Shown in pieces: positions 62,403 through 64,000 of a DNA stretch of 64,000 bases. The stretch's first letter is position 1. Each line of letters starts with the position of its first letter. Location of the stretch: the NCBI RefSeq assembly GCF_009765985.1, contig NZ_LMUM01000034.1, positions 33,498-97,497 on the forward strand. Direction: 5' to 3'. The stretch is from Acidobacterium sp. S8. GTDB taxonomy: Bacteria; Acidobacteriota; Terriglobia; Terriglobales; Acidobacteriaceae. The position numbers and the translations under genes are program-made. The notes beneath the pieces were generated by a model that was given only the letters and a program-made list of their open reading frames with translations, ran no database searches and was not told where the DNA came from.

Positions 62403-63242
62403 TTAGTGCGGCTGAGCCTGCCATGCGCGGATGACGATGTCCTGGAAGTTTCCTACCCGCTTGGGCAATGCTGCCGCGGTTTCATAATTAAAGCCGCATC
62501 TTTCCAACCGGCTCAGGAAGGTGGACAACGCGTGACTCTCGCCTGGAAGATGGTGGTGATATTCAATGAACATGAAGCGTATCAGTGGCATCTTGCCCGA
62601 AGCCTCAAGCTCTTCAAAGGCGGCTATCTCTGAGCCTTCGATGTCGATCTTCAGCAGATCGATTTCCCCTTCGATAAGCCGGGAGAGAGGCATGGCTTCC
62701 ACTAAAACTTCTTCGCTGGCTCCGCGCAATGGATTTGTGCTGCTGACGCCCAGACCTGGGGATGTGTAAAACGGGATTGATCCTTCCCTGTCGCTTACGG
62801 CCTTATTCAGAATCCTTACGTCTTTCAGTCCGGCAACATTTTCCTGCAACAGGGCGAACGTGCCGGGAGAGGCTTCCACGCCGGTGATTCTTGCATGCGG
62901 CCAGAGACTCTTGAAATATACGATCGACATGCCGATATTGCTGCCGCAATCGAGGATGGTGGCAGGAGTAATCGGACAACCCCCATAGCACTCGTGAATA
63001 AAGACTTCCTCAAATACGTACTTGAAGGTCCCTAGATCGCTGAAATGTATGGGAATGCCTAATAGCGAGAGATGATCCGGAGGCTTCTGGTTTTTTTTGG
63101 CGACCCCCAGGAGGAACCGCATTTTGAGGAAGTCCCGGGCAATCTCGCGCCGTCTTCCCTGTGAGCCATGTGTGGCAAAATGCAGGACGTCGGATAGAGT
63201 TTCGACATGATCTGCGACTCGGGTTGCAAGACCGTTTAACAT
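62403..63242 (-). CDS. FkbM-family SAM-dependent methyltransferase
   Basis: About 279 residues. Motif I is ATILDCGSNIGMSIVYFKSL, the ribose-binding acidic residue is in ARITGVEASPGTFALLQENV, and the FkbM hallmark IDLLKIDIEGSEIAAFEELE is present. FkbM enzymes O-methylate sugars or polyketides. A longer frame reaches 63467 but overlaps tRNA-Thr on the opposite strand (its first 20 residues are antisense tRNA), so the ATG at 63242 is chosen. The N-terminal about 80 residues are helical and unrecognised. Convergent with the TonB-receptor gene. Confidence 0.85.
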   Translation of the reverse strand: MLNGLATRVADHVETLSDVLHFATHGSQGRRREIARDFLKMRFLLGVAKKNQKPPDHLSLLGIPIHFSDLGTFKYVFEEVFIHECYGGCPITPATILDCGSNIGMSIVYFKSLWPHARITGVEASPGTFALLQENVAGLKDVRILNKAVSDREGSIPFYTSPGLGVSSTNPLRGASEEVLVEAMPLSRLIEGEIDLLKIDIEGSEIAAFEELEASGKMPLIRFMFIEYHHHLPGESHALSTFLSRLERCGFNYETAAALPKRVGNFQDIVIRAWQAQPH

Positions 63243-63409
63243 AGGCTTGTGCCGGGACCCCGGAAGGGGAGGATTCCTTTGTAGCACGAATTTGAAGGTA
63301 GCGTAGTGAAAATTGCAGCCCGTAACGGCATGTGTTAATCTTTCAATCTGTACCCCTCTTTTAAACGACGCCTTGGTGTCTTTGGAAACAGGAGTATGAG
63401 GCTGTCCGG

Positions 63410-63485
<76 letters not shown>

Positions 63486-63642
63486 GAATCCTAAAGCCTC
63501 ACCGTAGCTTTTAAGTTCGATTGGCGCGAGCCATCCGCAGTCATTCCACCTGACAGCGTCCCGTTTAGGCCGGAGCGTTTTGAGCCTCCGAAAGGACGAC
63601 TGGTGTCTTGGCGAAGTGGAAAACTCGCATCAAGCAAGGTAT

Positions 63643-63730
63643 GCACAGGTGGCCGAGTGGTTAATGGCAGCAGACTGTAAATCTGCCGCTCCTAGGAGCT
63701 ACGAAGGTTCGAATCCTTCCCTGTGCACCA
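63643..63730 (+). tRNA. tRNA-Tyr (anticodon GUA)
   Basis: Acceptor GCACAGG/CCTGTGC, anticodon stem GCAGA/TCTGC with loop CTGTAAA (anticodon GTA), the long variable arm typical of bacterial tRNA-Tyr, T-loop TTCGAAT, and encoded ACCA end; 88 bases. Confidence 0.97.
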
Positions 63731-63784
63731 GTTAAAGGATTTCAGGCTGAGAAGCCCGGAATTATAGTCGGGGAAGCGGGTTTT

Positions 63785-63973
63785 ATGCAGGTTCGAGGCA
63801 TGCAGCGCAAGATTGTCGCGCTCCTCGTTTTGGCTGCGCTCGCTGGCCTGGCCTGGAGCACGATGGATGCCGGCAAGGTTCGCATGCTGGTTTTTGTGTT
63901 GCTCGGTGGATTCGCTCTTCGGGTTCTGCTGACCGCGGGTCGGCGGTACGATGAAGAAGAGAATCCGCAGTAG
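63785..63973 (+). CDS. Small membrane protein between tRNA genes
   Basis: 62 residues. After a short basic start (MQVRGMQRK) come two hydrophobic segments, IVALLVLAALAGLAW and VRMLVFVLLGGFALRVLL, and an acidic tail (RRYDEEENPQ): a likely two-helix membrane protein. GGGGAAG lies eight bases ahead of the ATG at 63785; the ATG five codons later is an alternative. No family recognised. Lies between tRNA-Tyr and a further tRNA. Confidence 0.6.
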   Translation: MQVRGMQRKIVALLVLAALAGLAWSTMDAGKVRMLVFVLLGGFALRVLLTAGRRYDEEENPQ

Positions 63974-63987
63974 GTTTGTAGTGGCAG

Positions 63988-64000
63988 GCTGATGTAGCTC
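63988..64000 (+). tRNA. 5' end of a tRNA gene cut by the window edge
   Basis: GCTGATGTAGCTC reads as a 7-base acceptor arm, T8-A9 and the first D-stem strand. In many bacteria the order is Thr-Tyr-Gly-Thr-tuf; this start resembles tRNA-Thr(GGU) more than tRNA-Gly, but identity cannot be proved from 13 bases. Confidence 0.6.

Overview
The window looks like chromosomal DNA of an Acidobacteriota member, probably class Terriglobia (Acidobacteriaceae). The evidence is six ABC-type 'orphan' permeases of the ADOP kind (MacB/FtsX-like, no ATPase), one of them next to a PadR regulator; a 1,147-residue Oar-type TonB-dependent receptor with an N-terminal carboxypeptidase-regulatory-like domain; a small secreted protein of a type I associate with acidobacteria; and many short dispersed palindromic repeats around the core CATTCTGAGCGCAGCGAAG. 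Genus is not resolved. I found no insertion sequence, CRISPR array, prophage or replication origin.

Layout. 1-5.7 kb: the N-terminal half of an ADOP permease leaving the left edge, then an M29 aminopeptidase, an acyltransferase, a quinone-oxidoreductase-like enzyme and a methyltransferase. 5.8-12 kb, minus strand: glycogen synthase, glutathione peroxidase and a proteostasis group (clpB, hsp20, hslR). 12-17 kb: trmJ, a DUF4239 membrane protein, an ornithine-cyclodeaminase homologue and rpoD, separated by repeats and terminators. 17.2-18.1 kb: an isolated DUF6402-like gene. 18.1-28.2 kb: four ADOP permeases in tandem. 28.3-32.6 kb: small membrane protein, flavoprotein, desaturase, small secreted protein, PIN-TRAM protein. 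32.9-36.0 kb: a cysM-mec-cysO-moeZ operon for cysteine synthesis through a protein-bound thiocarboxylate. 36-43.4 kb: housekeeping genes (rsmI, rsmD, gltX, thiL), an S2P-like membrane protein that has lost its zinc motif, and an orphan BrnA-type antitoxin. 43.5-50.7 kb: M23 peptidase, sugar-dehydrogenase-like protein, DUF3352-like protein, Ser/Thr kinase, LysR regulator, beta-lactamase-family hydrolase. 50.7-54.7 kb: a padR-ADOP pair and a c-heme/HAMP protein; both larger genes carry a single-base frameshift. 54.8-62.3 kb: a carbohydrate locus with a GH27 alpha-galactosidase, a two-gene module of unknown function and the TonB-dependent receptor. 62.4-64 kb: FkbM methyltransferase, tRNA-Thr(UGU), tRNA-Tyr(GUA), a small membrane protein and the 5' end of another tRNA.

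How genes work together. MoeZ should adenylate and sulfurate CysO; CysM would join the thiocarboxylate to O-phosphoserine; the JAMM peptidase Mec would release cysteine. CysO ends in GGWD rather than GG, so it probably also needs Mec to expose the diglycine. The alpha-galactosidase and the TonB receptor each carry a LacI/GalR-type palindrome upstream, suggesting shared sugar-responsive control by a regulator outside the window. The ADOP genes have no ATPase in the window, so their energy source and substrates cannot be inferred.

All calls come from reading motifs and translations by eye; no database search was possible. Start codons were moved from the longest reading frame where a ribosome-binding site or family N-terminus argued for it (for example glgA, clpB, rsmD, gltX, the alpha-galactosidase and the FkbM gene).
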